A stretch of DNA of 50,460 nt from an uncultured Monoglobus sp. (GTDB lineage: Bacteria; Bacillota; Clostridia; Monoglobales; Monoglobaceae), in NCBI GenBank assembly GCA_947624775.1, contig CANQLT010000008.1, positions 1-50,460 of the forward strand. Reading direction: 5' to 3'. Shown here in pieces: positions 8,015 through 16,729 of this stretch. The notes below the pieces were generated by a model. It had not been told where the DNA came from, did not search any database, and saw nothing but the letters and a program-made list of their open reading frames with translations. The first letter of the stretch is position 1, and the number at the start of each line of letters is the position of its first letter. The position numbers and the translations under genes were made by a program.

Positions 8015-8043
8015 ATAATACACCAAAAAAATTAAACAGTCAA
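8015..8043 (-). promoter_or_regulatory. Promoter of the sir2-MocR operon
   Basis: Minus-strand TTGACT (8038-8043), 17-base spacer, TATTAT (8015-8020). The leader to ATG 7884 would be about 120 nt. The rest of the 7885-8272 spacer shows AT-rich sequence and no convincing gene. Confidence 0.65.
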
Positions 8044-8163
8044 TACCCTTTATGCTTATAATAAAAATTTGTAATTTTTTTACAATATATGCGCCCGATA
8101 ATGCCGCGGCGGCGCAGGTTTTTTGGATATTTTTTAATAATTTAAAAAATTTTGAAAAAAGGC

Positions 8164-8199
8164 TTGACAAATGGTTACTACAAGTGTAAGATAGTAGTA
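8164..8199 (+). promoter_or_regulatory. blaI promoter with embedded BlaI/CopY-type operator
   Basis: TTGACA (8164-8169), 17 bases, TAAGAT (8187-8192). The spacer and -10 contain TACAAGTGTA (8179-8188), an exact TACAnnTGTA box, inside wider TACTAC (8176-8181) and GTAGTA (8194-8199) arms. This is the known operator form of BlaI/MecI/CopY repressors, so autorepression of the operon is very likely. Confidence 0.8.
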
Positions 8200-8272
8200 T
8201 GAGATTTACGCTCGTAATTAGATAAAATTATAATAAAAATAAATAATAAATTTTAATGAAAGGGGAATAATC

Positions 8273-8641
8273 ATGTCAAAATTACCGCAAATTTCTCCGG
8301 CCGAGCTTGAGGTCATGAATGTGCTCTGGAAGCACGGCAGTCTCATGGGAACCGAGATAGTTAACATAGTCTCTGAGACCAACGACTGGAACGACAAAAC
8401 GATAAGAACGTTTATTAACCGTCTTGTTGCCAAAAAAGCTCTTTCGATCGAGAAGATCAACGGACGCGCGTTCCGTTATTCGGCGGCGATCGACGAGGAG
8501 GAGTACAAGTCAAATGCCACCAAGAATTTTATCAACAAGATGTATGACGGCTCGCTCAATATGATGCTGACCGGATTCATCAAAGACAACGACCTTGACA
8601 AGGAAGAGATCGACGAGCTCAAAAAAATTCTTGAGGGATAA
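8273..8641 (+). CDS. blaI: BlaI/MecI-family transcriptional repressor
   Basis: 122 residues with the family's N-terminal winged helix (PQISPAELEVMNVLWKHGS...NDKTIRTFINRLVAKKAL) and C-terminal dimerisation segment. In this family the M56 membrane protease triggers cleavage of the repressor, which frees the promoter. The gene is followed directly by a BlaR1-type protease, and its own promoter holds a TACAnnTGTA operator. The name reflects the family; nothing here shows that beta-lactams are the signal. The ATG follows AAAGGGG. Confidence 0.93.
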   Translation: MSKLPQISPAELEVMNVLWKHGSLMGTEIVNIVSETNDWNDKTIRTFINRLVAKKALSIEKINGRAFRYSAAIDEEEYKSNATKNFINKMYDGSLNMMLTGFIKDNDLDKEEIDELKKILEG

Positions 8642-8659
8642 TCCCACCGGGTGAATGAT

Positions 8660-10330
8660 ATGATTATAAAACAACTTTTTTTGCTGTGTCTAAGCGCGGC
8701 TCTGTACGGCACTATCATGGGCGCCATAGTCTGGGCTTTGGGCAAGCTTTTGAAAAAACAGCTGCCCGCCTCGGCGATGTTCATGTTCTGGGTTATAGTG
8801 ACCGTTAGGTTTTTGTTGCCTTTCGCGCCCGAAAGTCGATTCAGCATGTTCAATCTGCTGCCCGGCGGCGCGGAGACGGCGAATTTGAAAACGGGCAGCC
8901 GCGTCCTTGAGAGCGCGGGAATATCCGCTGCAGCGCCTGTCGGCGTGCCTGTTGTGACGGTGTGCGCCGTGATTTGGTTTGTTGTGTGCGCGGCTGTTTT
9001 CCTGTGGTTCGCGGTGCCGCAGATCATCATGCAGATACAAATGAGTATGCGTCCTTCGGGCGGCGACGGCAGGATATCGAAAATTCTGGACGAATGCTCA
9101 AAGCGGCTCCATATAAGCCGCCGCGTTTCGTATGTGTTCCAGACGCGCTTTAAGACCCCGGCCCTGATCGGTTTTTTTAGACCTAAAATCCTGCTCACCG
9201 AGGAGGTTCTCGATTTTCCCGACGAGGAAATAAAGTACATATTTATGCACGAGCTGTGTCACATGAAGCGCCGCGATATTCTCTATAAATATCTGGTGAT
9301 CATCGTGCGCAGCCTTCATTGGTTCAACCCGCTTGTGTGGCACTTCACGGCCTGCGCCATGCGCGATGCGGAGCTTGCCACTGATGAGAAGGTCATGATG
9401 TACATCGGCGCGGGCGAGAACAAGGACTACGGCAGAGCGCTGATAAACACCTCGGCGCGGCTTTCGATCCACAATTTTGGCGCCGTTATGGGCATGGCCG
9501 ACAAAAGGAGCAATCTGCGCCGCAGGATAATTAAAATTTCGAAATTTAAACGGCCCTGTGCCGCGCTGCGAATCATCGGAGTGACGGCTGTTCTTGTGCT
9601 GGGATTCACCGGGCTTACCAACGCCAAGCTTCCCGAGGCGCTGCAGCCCGAGCCGTTGTTCGGAGGGATAGCCAAAAGCTTTTCGCCCGACGAGCGCGAG
9701 TTTTCGCCGCAGGAGCCGATAGGCGCCGAGAGCGAACCGCAGCGAGAGACCGAGCTCTATGCTTTTATCGACGAAACGGAGGAAGAACCGTATTATGAGG
9801 AAGCATCGGTCAAAAAAACGGTTTCGGTCCCCGACGGCGGCCAAGCGCATTCGGGTCCGAATTCGGGTGCGGCGGACATTTCCGCGCATACGTGGGAGAC
9901 GGTTCCGCAAACCGCGGACGGCTCGCGGACCGAGGAACGCACAACGGTTATAGATACCGAGGCCGACGAGGAGACCCAAACACAGGACGACGCGAACTCG
10001 GTTTTCGCGTCCAGAAACGATCTGCTCCCGGGCACCACGATCGACGATGTTGAGAGCGAGCACCGGGGCGCCAAACGTCGGACCGTAACAGCGGGAGACA
10101 ACAGCATCGGCGTTAAAAGCGGCGCCGACGGAACGATCAATTTCTATATCGACAGCCGCACTTCGGATATGATAGGAGCGCGTATCGTCTCCGGCTCGGG
10201 CGAGACGCTCAACAGAATATATTTTACTCCCAGAGCCTACAATTCATACACGATAAAAGGCCTCAGTCCGGGCGGAAGCTATACTCTTGAAATACACACA
10301 TCCGCAAGGGCCGAGATATTATATTACTGA
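8660..10330 (+). CDS. BlaR1-type M56 membrane metallopeptidase with an unusual sensor tail
   Basis: 556 residues from ATG 8660, preferred over GTG 8651 because GGGTGA lies five bases before it, as it also does in the next gene. Transmembrane helices lie near residues 5-30, 40-55 and 100-125, and another near 300. The zinc motif HELCH (197-201) and a downstream E238 in the DAELATDE segment mark an active M56 peptidase. In BlaR1 the extracellular C-terminus is a penicillin-binding sensor; here it is an acidic, low-complexity stretch (about 320-470) followed by a short beta-rich domain (SGADGTINFYIDSRTSD to the end). No SxxK or KTG motif was seen. The signal is therefore probably not a beta-lactam. 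It is cotranscribed with blaI and the WG-repeat gene. Confidence 0.88.
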   Translation: MIIKQLFLLCLSAALYGTIMGAIVWALGKLLKKQLPASAMFMFWVIVTVRFLLPFAPESRFSMFNLLPGGAETANLKTGSRVLESAGISAAAPVGVPVVTVCAVIWFVVCAAVFLWFAVPQIIMQIQMSMRPSGGDGRISKILDECSKRLHISRRVSYVFQTRFKTPALIGFFRPKILLTEEVLDFPDEEIKYIFMHELCHMKRRDILYKYLVIIVRSLHWFNPLVWHFTACAMRDAELATDEKVMMYIGAGENKDYGRALINTSARLSIHNFGAVMGMADKRSNLRRRIIKISKFKRPCAALRIIGVTAVLVLGFTGLTNAKLPEALQPEPLFGGIAKSFSPDEREFSPQEPIGAESEPQRETELYAFIDETEEEPYYEEASVKKTVSVPDGGQAHSGPNSGAADISAHTWETVPQTADGSRTEERTTVIDTEADEETQTQDDANSVFASRNDLLPGTTIDDVESEHRGAKRRTVTAGDNSIGVKSGADGTINFYIDSRTSDMIGARIVSGSGETLNRIYFTPRAYNSYTIKGLSPGGSYTLEIHTSARAEILYY

Positions 10331-10344
10331 GGGGGTGAGCTGAT

Positions 10345-12342
10345 ATGAGATTCAAAAAACTTATCGCGGCGTCGGCGGCGCTGGCGCTGGCGGCAGCAGC
10401 GGCAATTCCGGCGTTCGCGGGCTCCGAGGCTGACAGATATATAGAGTGCAGCCTGAGCCGAGGCGGCAGCGTCAATCTTGTCAACGCCGAGCGCTATATC
10501 GAGGAAAAGGCCGCGGAGCCGATCTTCACGCAGGGCGAGGACGGAAAATACGGCCTCAAAATAGGCGATAAAATAATTTGCGAAAACGAGTGGGACGATA
10601 TCCAGCTCAACACTTCGGTCGGCAGGCTGCTCGCCTCGCTGGGAAGTGAGAATCCCAAGCAGAGTGGCGCGTCCGCCTCACTCCAGGGTGATTTTGAGTC
10701 CGACCCCGAGACTGTTTCGGTCAAAAGGGACGGCATGTGGGGCGCAGTCAGCAAATCAGATGGCGGACTTTTGATCGCGCCTCGGTATAACGAGGTCTGC
10801 GAGGTCAACGGAATAATCCGCATTATGGATTTCAATGGCAACTACGGCTACGCCGCCAAGGACGGACAAGTTATTATCGAGCCGAAATACGATTATGTTT
10901 CGGCCTTTTCACGCTCTCAGCTGGCGGAGTTCGACGGCGATTATTCCTGCGACACTACCGTGGTCGGCAGAGACTACGGCTACACGGTGCTTGACCTGAG
11001 AAACGGCGAAGAGATAATCCCGCTGACGACCGACACGATCAAGATACTCAGCAACGACTATTTCACGGTCACAAACGAGGATGAATTCGTGTCCAAGCTG
11101 TACGACAGTGAGGGCAGTCTCCTGCTTGAGCTCGACGGCTGCGCGGGAATAGAAATGGTGCGCGACGACAGATTTCTCGCGGCGATGCTGACGTTTTCCG
11201 AAAGCGAAAGCGGCGAAAAAACAATCGGCGGCGAGAACGATATGCTCATAGACTCAAAGGGCGATGTTATACTGGACGGAAGCGAATATTATTCGCTGAA
11301 CTATGTCGGCCTTGGCGGTTCGCGGCCCGCGTTGGTTTGGGCTGACGGCGCGGAGGCTCGGCCTGTGTTCTTTGCGGGCCGCAGAGGAAGCGAAATGACC
11401 GAGACGCCCGACGGTACGGCCTTGTCGGGATATGACCTGCTTGACACCGACGGAAACCTTTTGACCGCCGTTGACGCGGGAGAGGCGAGCGTGAACTGCG
11501 GAACGATACGGGTCTATAATAGCGGCAAATGGGGCCTGATCGGAACCGACGGACAGGAGATACTGCCCTGTGAATATGACGGGATAAGCTTCCCGTTTGT
11601 AATGAAAGACGGAAAAATCGGCGTGACCGACAACGCGGGAAATATTATAATCGAGCCCACATGGGAGACCGACAGACTTTCGGGCTGCCGCGTGATCGAC
11701 CTTTCGGGCAGAGTGTTTTTCACGTTCCGCGCGGAGGATGGCGGCATGTATCTTGCTGACGCGCGCGGAGAGGTCATAGCGGGCCCGTATACCGATATAA
11801 GCTCGAAGGACGGACGGCTGCTTATCAGTCTGCCCGTTTCGGGTTACAAGGTGCTGGCCGACGTGGCGGAGGAGCCCGTGCCGGTTCCGATGGTCGATAT
11901 GGCCGACGAGGCGTTTTCCGAGACAGAGGAGTATCTGAAAGAGCTTGATATTATTGACGGAGCGGCTCCCGAGACCGTCACCAAAGGCGAGTTTATAAAA
12001 ATGCTCGGCAAGGCCGCCGGGCAGGGCGATATCGCCGCGGCCGACGTTTCGGGCATGGACGAGCCTTTGACCGAGGGCGATGCGCTGAGCATAGCTGCGG
12101 ATTATATAAGAATTGGCAAGTCGACCTTCGGCTTGGATGCGCAGATACAAAAGAGCGAGATAGAGCCGTATGTTTCGTGCTATATGCCGACGGATTTCGC
12201 GGCCGACCCCGACAGAGCCGCCGAGCCCGAGCACGCGCTGGGACTGATCCAGGCGTACGAGCTTTCGATGGGCAGCCTGAGAGACGAAAAGACCGATTCC
12301 GAAAACCCCATAGAGAACATAATCGCGTATTATTTCTTCTAA
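10345..12342 (+). CDS. Secreted WG-repeat protein
   Basis: 665 residues with an Ala-rich signal peptide (residues 1-25). WG repeats, short beta units with the pattern W/YG-x(n)-G-x-I-x-P-x-Y, are visible near 131 (GMWGAVS...IAPRYNEV), 168 (NYGYAAKDGQVIIEPKYD), 393 (KWGLIGTDGQEILPCEYD) and 418 (KIGVTDNAGNIIIEPTWE). Weaker units lie between. The C-terminal 140 residues (ETEEYLKELDIIDGAAPETVTKGEF...) resemble a degenerate SLH-type or surface-binding segment, which would tie it to the wall; this is weak. It starts 14 bases after the M56 protease gene with an identical GGGTGAGCTGAT-type ribosome site, so it is the operon's likely output or co-sensor. WG-repeat function is generally unknown. Confidence 0.8.
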   Translation: MRFKKLIAASAALALAAAAAIPAFAGSEADRYIECSLSRGGSVNLVNAERYIEEKAAEPIFTQGEDGKYGLKIGDKIICENEWDDIQLNTSVGRLLASLGSENPKQSGASASLQGDFESDPETVSVKRDGMWGAVSKSDGGLLIAPRYNEVCEVNGIIRIMDFNGNYGYAAKDGQVIIEPKYDYVSAFSRSQLAEFDGDYSCDTTVVGRDYGYTVLDLRNGEEIIPLTTDTIKILSNDYFTVTNEDEFVSKLYDSEGSLLLELDGCAGIEMVRDDRFLAAMLTFSESESGEKTIGGENDMLIDSKGDVILDGSEYYSLNYVGLGGSRPALVWADGAEARPVFFAGRRGSEMTETPDGTALSGYDLLDTDGNLLTAVDAGEASVNCGTIRVYNSGKWGLIGTDGQEILPCEYDGISFPFVMKDGKIGVTDNAGNIIIEPTWETDRLSGCRVIDLSGRVFFTFRAEDGGMYLADARGEVIAGPYTDISSKDGRLLISLPVSGYKVLADVAEEPVPVPMVDMADEAFSETEEYLKELDIIDGAAPETVTKGEFIKMLGKAAGQGDIAAADVSGMDEPLTEGDALSIAADYIRIGKSTFGLDAQIQKSEIEPYVSCYMPTDFAADPDRAAEPEHALGLIQAYELSMGSLRDEKTDSENPIENIIAYYFF

Positions 12343-12373
12343 CGTAGGGAATATAGCCCGCTCATTTTTTATA

Positions 12374-12402
12374 TTGACACGAACCTTATTTTGGGGTATC
12401 AT
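12374..12402 (+). promoter_or_regulatory. galE promoter
   Basis: TTGACA (12374-12379), 17 bases, TATCAT (12397-12402), giving a leader of about 40 nt. Confidence 0.75.
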
Positions 12403-12449
12403 GGTTATACTGAAAATATGGCGTATTATAATATGAAAGGATGACAAAA

Positions 12450-13463
12450 ATGAATATACTTTTAACCGGCGGCGCGGGATATATCGGCTCGCATACCGCG
12501 ATCGAGCTGCTCGACATGGGTCACAGCGTTGTGATAGCCGACAACTTTTCAAACTCCAAGCCAGAGGCATTGAACCGAATCAAAGAGATCACGGGTAAGG
12601 ACTTCGTGTTCTGCGAGATCGACGTCTGCGACAGCGAGGCCGTGGACAAGCTGTTCTCGGAAAACAAGATCGACTGCGTTATCCATTTCGCGGGTTTAAA
12701 GGCGGTGGGCGAGAGCTGCAAAATACCGCTCAGGTACTACAGAAATAATATCGACTCGACCCTGACTCTGCTTGAAGCTATGGAAAAGCACGGTGTGAAT
12801 AACTTCGTTTTCAGCTCGTCCGCCACGGTGTACGGCGATTCCGACAAGATGCCGCTGACCGAGGATATGCCGACGCTCACCAGCGGCAGCCCCTACGGCA
12901 GGACCAAGCTGATGATAGAGCAGATACTGACCGACGCCTGCGCGGCGAATCCCGAACTGAGCGTCGTGCTGCTGAGATACTTCAATCCCATCGGCGCGCA
13001 CAAGAGTGGCAGGATAGGCGAGGACCCTGACGGCATACCCAACAATCTTATGCCCTATATCTCACAGGTAGCGGTCGGCAAGCTGCCCAAGCTGGGAATT
13101 TTCGGCAATGATTATCCGACGCCCGACGGCACCTGCGTCCGCGACTATATCCATGTTGTCGATCTCGCCAAGGGTCACGCCAAAGCCATAGACTACGCGG
13201 CAGCGCACAAGGGTGCCGAGGCGTTCAACCTGGGCACCGGAGTGGGCTACAGCGTGCTCGACATAGTAAAGAGCTTTATCAAAGTCAACGATATTGACTT
13301 GAATTACGAGATGCAGCCTCGTCGCCCGGGCGATATTCCCGAGTGCTACTCCGACCCGTCAAAGGCGGAGCGCTGCTTGGGCTGGAAGGCCGAGCTCACC
13401 ATAGAGGACATGTGCCGCGACACCTGGAACTGGCAGAAAAACAACCCCAATGGCTTGAATTAG
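12450..13463 (+). CDS. galE: UDP-glucose 4-epimerase
   Basis: 337 residues. It interconverts UDP-glucose and UDP-galactose with bound NAD+, serving galactose use and polysaccharide synthesis. The N-terminal GGAGYIGSH is the Rossmann NAD motif; SSSATVYGD and the YGRTK pair (Y-x3-K) give the catalytic site; RYFNPIGAH and RRPGDIPECYSDPSKAE are typical of GalE. ATG 12450 is preferred to ATG 12441, because AAAGGA is correctly spaced only for the later one and the product then starts MNILLTGG. It has its own promoter and terminator. Confidence 0.95.
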   Translation: MNILLTGGAGYIGSHTAIELLDMGHSVVIADNFSNSKPEALNRIKEITGKDFVFCEIDVCDSEAVDKLFSENKIDCVIHFAGLKAVGESCKIPLRYYRNNIDSTLTLLEAMEKHGVNNFVFSSSATVYGDSDKMPLTEDMPTLTSGSPYGRTKLMIEQILTDACAANPELSVVLLRYFNPIGAHKSGRIGEDPDGIPNNLMPYISQVAVGKLPKLGIFGNDYPTPDGTCVRDYIHVVDLAKGHAKAIDYAAAHKGAEAFNLGTGVGYSVLDIVKSFIKVNDIDLNYEMQPRRPGDIPECYSDPSKAERCLGWKAELTIEDMCRDTWNWQKNNPNGLN

Positions 13464-13467
13464 GACG

Positions 13468-13496
13468 AAAAAGGCTCCCATAATCGGGAGCCTTTT
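13468..13496. terminator. Bidirectional terminator between galE and the lipoprotein gene
   Basis: Stem GGCTCCC/GGGAGCC (13473-13479, 13486-13492) with an A-run on the left and a T-run on the right serves both converging genes. Confidence 0.85.
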
Positions 13497-13508
13497 GATA
13501 TGTTATTT

Positions 13509-14312
13509 TTAATCGGTAACCGAGATGAACACGTCGGCGCGGTCGAAGTCATCGTAGCAGACGGATGGCAGGGTAATATTTTCGCCCGCTTTGAGATTCG
13601 GCAGATCGTTTGAGTCAAAGCCTGTCATGCTGCTGCCGTCAAAAAATATCACAAGATATTTCAGGTCGTCGGCATCGTCGGCGCCGTTGTTGGTGACGGT
13701 CAGATTAACGCCGCCCTGCGCTCTTGCCGCCCTCGCGCCTATCTCGCTTATATGCGTGCCGCGCAGCGAGCTTTCCTTGTAATCAACGGTGCGCACGATC
13801 GTATCCGTGTCCTTGTCCAGCTCAAATCCGACATAGCTGCGCTGGCCGCTTTCCAGATTTTTGAGGGTCTTGCTGTCCTTGCCGAGATTTTTGTCACTTG
13901 AGTCTTTGCACTCGATAGAAATATCTGCATCAACGTCAAAGGCCGAATCGTTGTCAAACACAAAGAACGCGAACTTTTTGCCGTCGTCGTCCAGATAATC
14001 ATACTCAATGACGTCAATATCCTCGCCCACGGTGTCGGAGTCGAATTTTTCTTTGCTCTTGTCGTCATCGTCGGAGTCTCTGTCATCGCGATCTGGCTGC
14101 TCGGTGGGTCTTGGGGTGGCCTTTGAGGCTCTGTTTGAACCCGACGACGCAGTGTTTGGAATATCCGTGCCGTACATATCCTCAAGAGCCGCGACCCGCT
14201 CCTTCAGGCTGTTGAATTCCGACTTCGAAACTCCGCAGCCGCTGAGAGACGCAACGGCCACCGCCGCCGCCATAACAATAGCGGCGGTCTTAGAAATTAA
14301 TTTTAGTTTCAT
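13509..14312 (-). CDS. Lipoprotein of unknown function
   Basis: 267 residues. A signal sequence ends in the lipobox LSGC (cysteine near residue 26), so the protein should be anchored to the outer face of the membrane. A short coiled segment (SEFNSLKERVAALEDMYG) and a very acidic low-complexity stretch (DRDDRDSDDDDK) follow. The second half is beta-rich (FAFFVFDNDSAFDVDADISIECKDSSD...) like FxLYD-type extracellular domains, but I cannot assign it to a family. It lies 19 bases downstream of the nitroreductase gene and is probably cotranscribed. Confidence 0.75.
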   Translation of the reverse strand: MKLKLISKTAAIVMAAAVAVASLSGCGVSKSEFNSLKERVAALEDMYGTDIPNTASSGSNRASKATPRPTEQPDRDDRDSDDDDKSKEKFDSDTVGEDIDVIEYDYLDDDGKKFAFFVFDNDSAFDVDADISIECKDSSDKNLGKDSKTLKNLESGQRSYVGFELDKDTDTIVRTVDYKESSLRGTHISEIGARAARAQGGVNLTVTNNGADDADDLKYLVIFFDGSSMTGFDSNDLPNLKAGENITLPSVCYDDFDRADVFISVTD

Positions 14313-14331
14313 AACATAACCTCCATAGGGT

Positions 14332-14862
14332 TTAATCCCAAATTATATAGTTTTCCTTGCGCGGCTTGGGCTCGGGGTATTCGCAGTCGCGATAGCCCAG
14401 AACGCAGTTGCCGACGCCGACGAAGTTTTCGTCAAGTCCCCATTTTTTGAGCATTTCTATGCCCTCGGGAGTTTTGAAAGTCTCGGTGGCGCGGTTTATC
14501 CAGCACGAGTCGACGCCCAGCGAGTGTGCGGCCAGCATCAGATTGCCCATAACAAGGCTGCCGTCCTGCATCGCGTTGTTCCCCGAAAGGCGCGTGTCCG
14601 CCAGAACCACGATCACGGTTTTAGCGCCGTAGAACGGGTGTTCATTCGCGGTAAAGCTCGCGTTGATTTTTTCCATTTTGTCGATCATTTCGGGGTCGGT
14701 CACGACCACCATGACGGGCGCCTGTCTGCCCATAGCGGTCGGCGCGTAGGTTCCCGCCTCAAGGATCGCGTCAAGCTTGTCCTTCTCGATCGGGTCGGGC
14801 TTAAACTTGCGAATACTGCGGCGGGATATGATTGTTTTAATGGTTTCGTTCACATTTATCAC
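14332..14862 (-). CDS. Nitroreductase-family flavoprotein
   Basis: 176 residues. The N-terminal SRRSIRKFKPDPIEKDKLDAI and the APTAMGRQAP segment are the FMN-binding signatures of small clostridial nitroreductases, and the HSLGVDSCWINR motif is also typical. It should reduce nitro or quinone compounds with NAD(P)H in the cytoplasm. It is first in a two-gene operon with the lipoprotein. Physiological substrate is unknown. Confidence 0.9.
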   Translation of the reverse strand: MINVNETIKTIISRRSIRKFKPDPIEKDKLDAILEAGTYAPTAMGRQAPVMVVVTDPEMIDKMEKINASFTANEHPFYGAKTVIVVLADTRLSGNNAMQDGSLVMGNLMLAAHSLGVDSCWINRATETFKTPEGIEMLKKWGLDENFVGVGNCVLGYRDCEYPEPKPRKENYIIWD

Positions 14863-14927
14863 TCCGTTTCAGAATATATATGATAATTATAACATAATTC
14901 GATAAATATTTCAATGGTTTTGTGCAA

Positions 14928-14951
14928 GAAAAAAGAGCAGCGGCGCTGCTC
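14928..14951 (-). terminator. Probable terminator downstream of rpsT
   Basis: GAGCAGC/GCTGCTC stem (14935-14951) followed, on the minus strand, by a run of seven Ts (14928-14934). GC-rich inverted sequence between it and rpsT (about 14985-15055) may add structure. Confidence 0.65.
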
Positions 14952-15059
14952 CGTGTTTGTAGAGTTTGTGATGACTTCAAGTGTCAGATGCCGCGCTCCT
15001 TGCGGCGCGGGCGTGAAGTCGAATTATTCGCGGCGTTTGCCCCGCCGCGGGGGTTTAAG

Positions 15060-15320
15060 CTACGAGAGCTTGTTCATCATGTTTGCGTACTGACTCTTTC
15101 TGCGGGCGGCGGTGTTCTTGTGCAGAATACCCTTTGCCACGGCCTGGTCAGTCTTTTTAACAACCGCTTTATAAGCTTCGGAGGCAGCGTCCTTGCCCTG
15201 CTTCAAAGAATCCTCAAACTTCTTGACAGCGGTCTTGAGCTGAGACTTGTTCATTTTATTTCTGAGAGTCTTTGTCGCGATAACCTTAACTCTTTTTTTA
15301 GCTGATTTAATGTTAGGCAT
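15060..15320 (-). CDS. rpsT: 30S ribosomal protein S20
   Basis: 86 residues, the normal S20 length. The product begins MPNIKSAKKRVKVI and is rich in lysine with the helical pattern of S20, which binds 16S rRNA and helps early 30S assembly. ATG 15320 follows GGAGGTGA; an upstream in-frame ATG at 15338 would precede that site and is rejected. Single-gene unit with its own promoter. Confidence 0.96.
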   Translation of the reverse strand: MPNIKSAKKRVKVIATKTLRNKMNKSQLKTAVKKFEDSLKQGKDAASEAYKAVVKKTDQAVAKGILHKNTAARRKSQYANMMNKLS

Positions 15321-15370
15321 TTTTTCACCTCCAGACAAATTTCAATTTGATTTTTACATCAGTAACTGGT

Positions 15371-15399
15371 ATTATACCACTATATTTTAAAGATTGCAA
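15371..15399 (-). promoter_or_regulatory. rpsT promoter
   Basis: Minus-strand TTGCAA (15394-15399), 17 bases, TATAAT (15371-15376). Confidence 0.7.
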
Positions 15400-15518
15400 G
15401 AGTTTTTTGAAAAAATTTTGCAATATTTTTCCGCGCCGCGAGTACCGCTTTACAATATAATGTATAAAAACCGCGCCTGCGGGCTCTCAAAAATTTACAC
15501 CCGAGGCGAAAAAACCAT

Positions 15519-15547
15519 TTGACATAATAAGGATAATGTCATATAAT
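15519..15547 (+). promoter_or_regulatory. Promoter of the asd-dapA-dapB operon
   Basis: Perfect TTGACA (15519-15524), 17 bases, TATAAT (15542-15547). The leader is about 28 nt, too short for a lysine riboswitch. Confidence 0.85.
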
Positions 15548-15582
15548 TATATATACGAATGATTCAAGGAGGAATATAAGTT

Positions 15583-16683
15583 TTGAAACAGTTTAACGTT
15601 GGAATTATCGGAGCCACGGGAATGGTGGGACAGCGGTTCATCACCCTGCTTTATAACCATCCCTGGTTTAATATAAAGCTGCTGGCCGCCTCGCCGAGAA
15701 GCGCCGGCAAAAAGTATACCGAGGCGGTCGGAAAACGTTGGTCAATGCCCGTTGATATCCCCGAGTCGGTGCGCGATATGGTCGTGTATGACGCGGCGGC
15801 GGACGTTGAAAAGATCGCCGAGCAGGTCGATTTCGTGTTCTGCGCGGTCGATATGAAAAAGGACGAGATCAAGGCGCTTGAAGAAAAATACGCCAAGGCC
15901 GAGTGCCCTGTTGTTTCAAACAACTCGGCTCACCGCCACACTCCCGACGTGCCGATGATTATTCCCGAGATCAATCCGCAGCACCTTGAGATAATAGAGG
16001 CACAGAAAAAACGTCTGGGCACCAAGCGCGGCTTTATCGCGGTCAAGTCCAACTGCTCATTGCAGTCATATCTGCCCGCTCTGGCGGTCATAAACGAGAA
16101 GTATCCGATCGACAAGGCGCTTGTTACCACGTATCAGGCGATATCGGGCGCGGGCAAGACGTTTGAGAGCTGGCCCGAGATGGTAGACAACCTGATTCCC
16201 TATATCGGCGGAGAGGAAATGAAGTCTGAGGTCGAGCCCAACAAGATACTGGGCGAGATCAAGGACGGCGAGATAGTGCCATCAGACAAGCTGAGCATCG
16301 AGTGCCAGACCTACAGAGTGCCCGTTTCGGACGGTCACACGGCCGCGATATTCTTCAGCTTTAAAGACAGCGCAAACAAGCCCTCGGTTGAGGAGATAGA
16401 GAACATGTGGAGAGAGTTTGAGGGCGAGCCGCAGAAACTTGAGCTGCCTCACGCTCCCAAGCATTTCATATATGTGTACACGGAGAAAGACGAGCCCGAT
16501 ATGCCTCAGATCAAAGAGGCCCGCGAGATAGACGGCGGAATGGCCGTATCCTGCGGCAGACTGAGAGAGTCGTCGCAGTACGACTACAAAATGGTTTCGA
16601 TGAGCCACAACACTCTGCGCGGCGCGGCCGGCGGAGCGGTGCTCATGGCGGAGCTGCTTGCCGCCAAGGGTTATTTGGACTGA
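15583..16683 (+). CDS. asd: Aspartate-semialdehyde dehydrogenase, archaeal/fungal-type
   Basis: 366 residues from TTG 15583, with AGGAGGAA upstream. It reduces aspartyl phosphate to aspartate semialdehyde with NADPH, the second step to lysine, diaminopimelate, threonine and methionine. [13 protein letters not shown] is the nucleotide loop, SNCSLQ carries the catalytic C158, and SDGHTAA the active-site histidine. The length and the SNCSLQSY context fit the shorter-loop archaeal/fungal branch rather than the usual bacterial Asd; this type is common in Clostridia. It leads the diaminopimelate operon. Confidence 0.94.
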   Translation: MKQFNVGIIGATGMVGQRFITLLYNHPWFNIKLLAASPRSAGKKYTEAVGKRWSMPVDIPESVRDMVVYDAAADVEKIAEQVDFVFCAVDMKKDEIKALEEKYAKAECPVVSNNSAHRHTPDVPMIIPEINPQHLEIIEAQKKRLGTKRGFIAVKSNCSLQSYLPALAVINEKYPIDKALVTTYQAISGAGKTFESWPEMVDNLIPYIGGEEMKSEVEPNKILGEIKDGEIVPSDKLSIECQTYRVPVSDGHTAAIFFSFKDSANKPSVEEIENMWREFEGEPQKLELPHAPKHFIYVYTEKDEPDMPQIKEAREIDGGMAVSCGRLRESSQYDYKMVSMSHNTLRGAAGGAVLMAELLAAKGYLD

Positions 16684-16729
16684 TATATTTTTGACTGATA
16701 TATTATATAATAAGAAAGGATTTTCGTAT

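Noticed and set aside
7904-8170. 88-residue frame on the minus strand upstream of sir2
   Set aside because: Very AT-rich, no ribosome site, and it covers the sir2 promoter, palindrome and leader hairpin.
9098-10063. 321-residue minus-strand frame within the M56 protease gene
   Set aside because: Arg/His-rich antisense shadow of a gene with intact HELCH site.
8660-10330. Beta-lactam resistance sensor
   Set aside because: The M56 part fits BlaR1, but no penicillin-binding motifs or beta-lactamase gene are present.
11254-12570. 438-residue frame antisense to the WG-repeat gene and galE
   Set aside because: Basic low-quality sequence without motifs, opposite two strongly supported genes and spanning the galE promoter.
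15339-15582. Possible lysine riboswitch before asd
   Set aside because: The predicted transcript starts near 15554 and leaves under 30 nt of leader; no lysine-element consensus was seen upstream.
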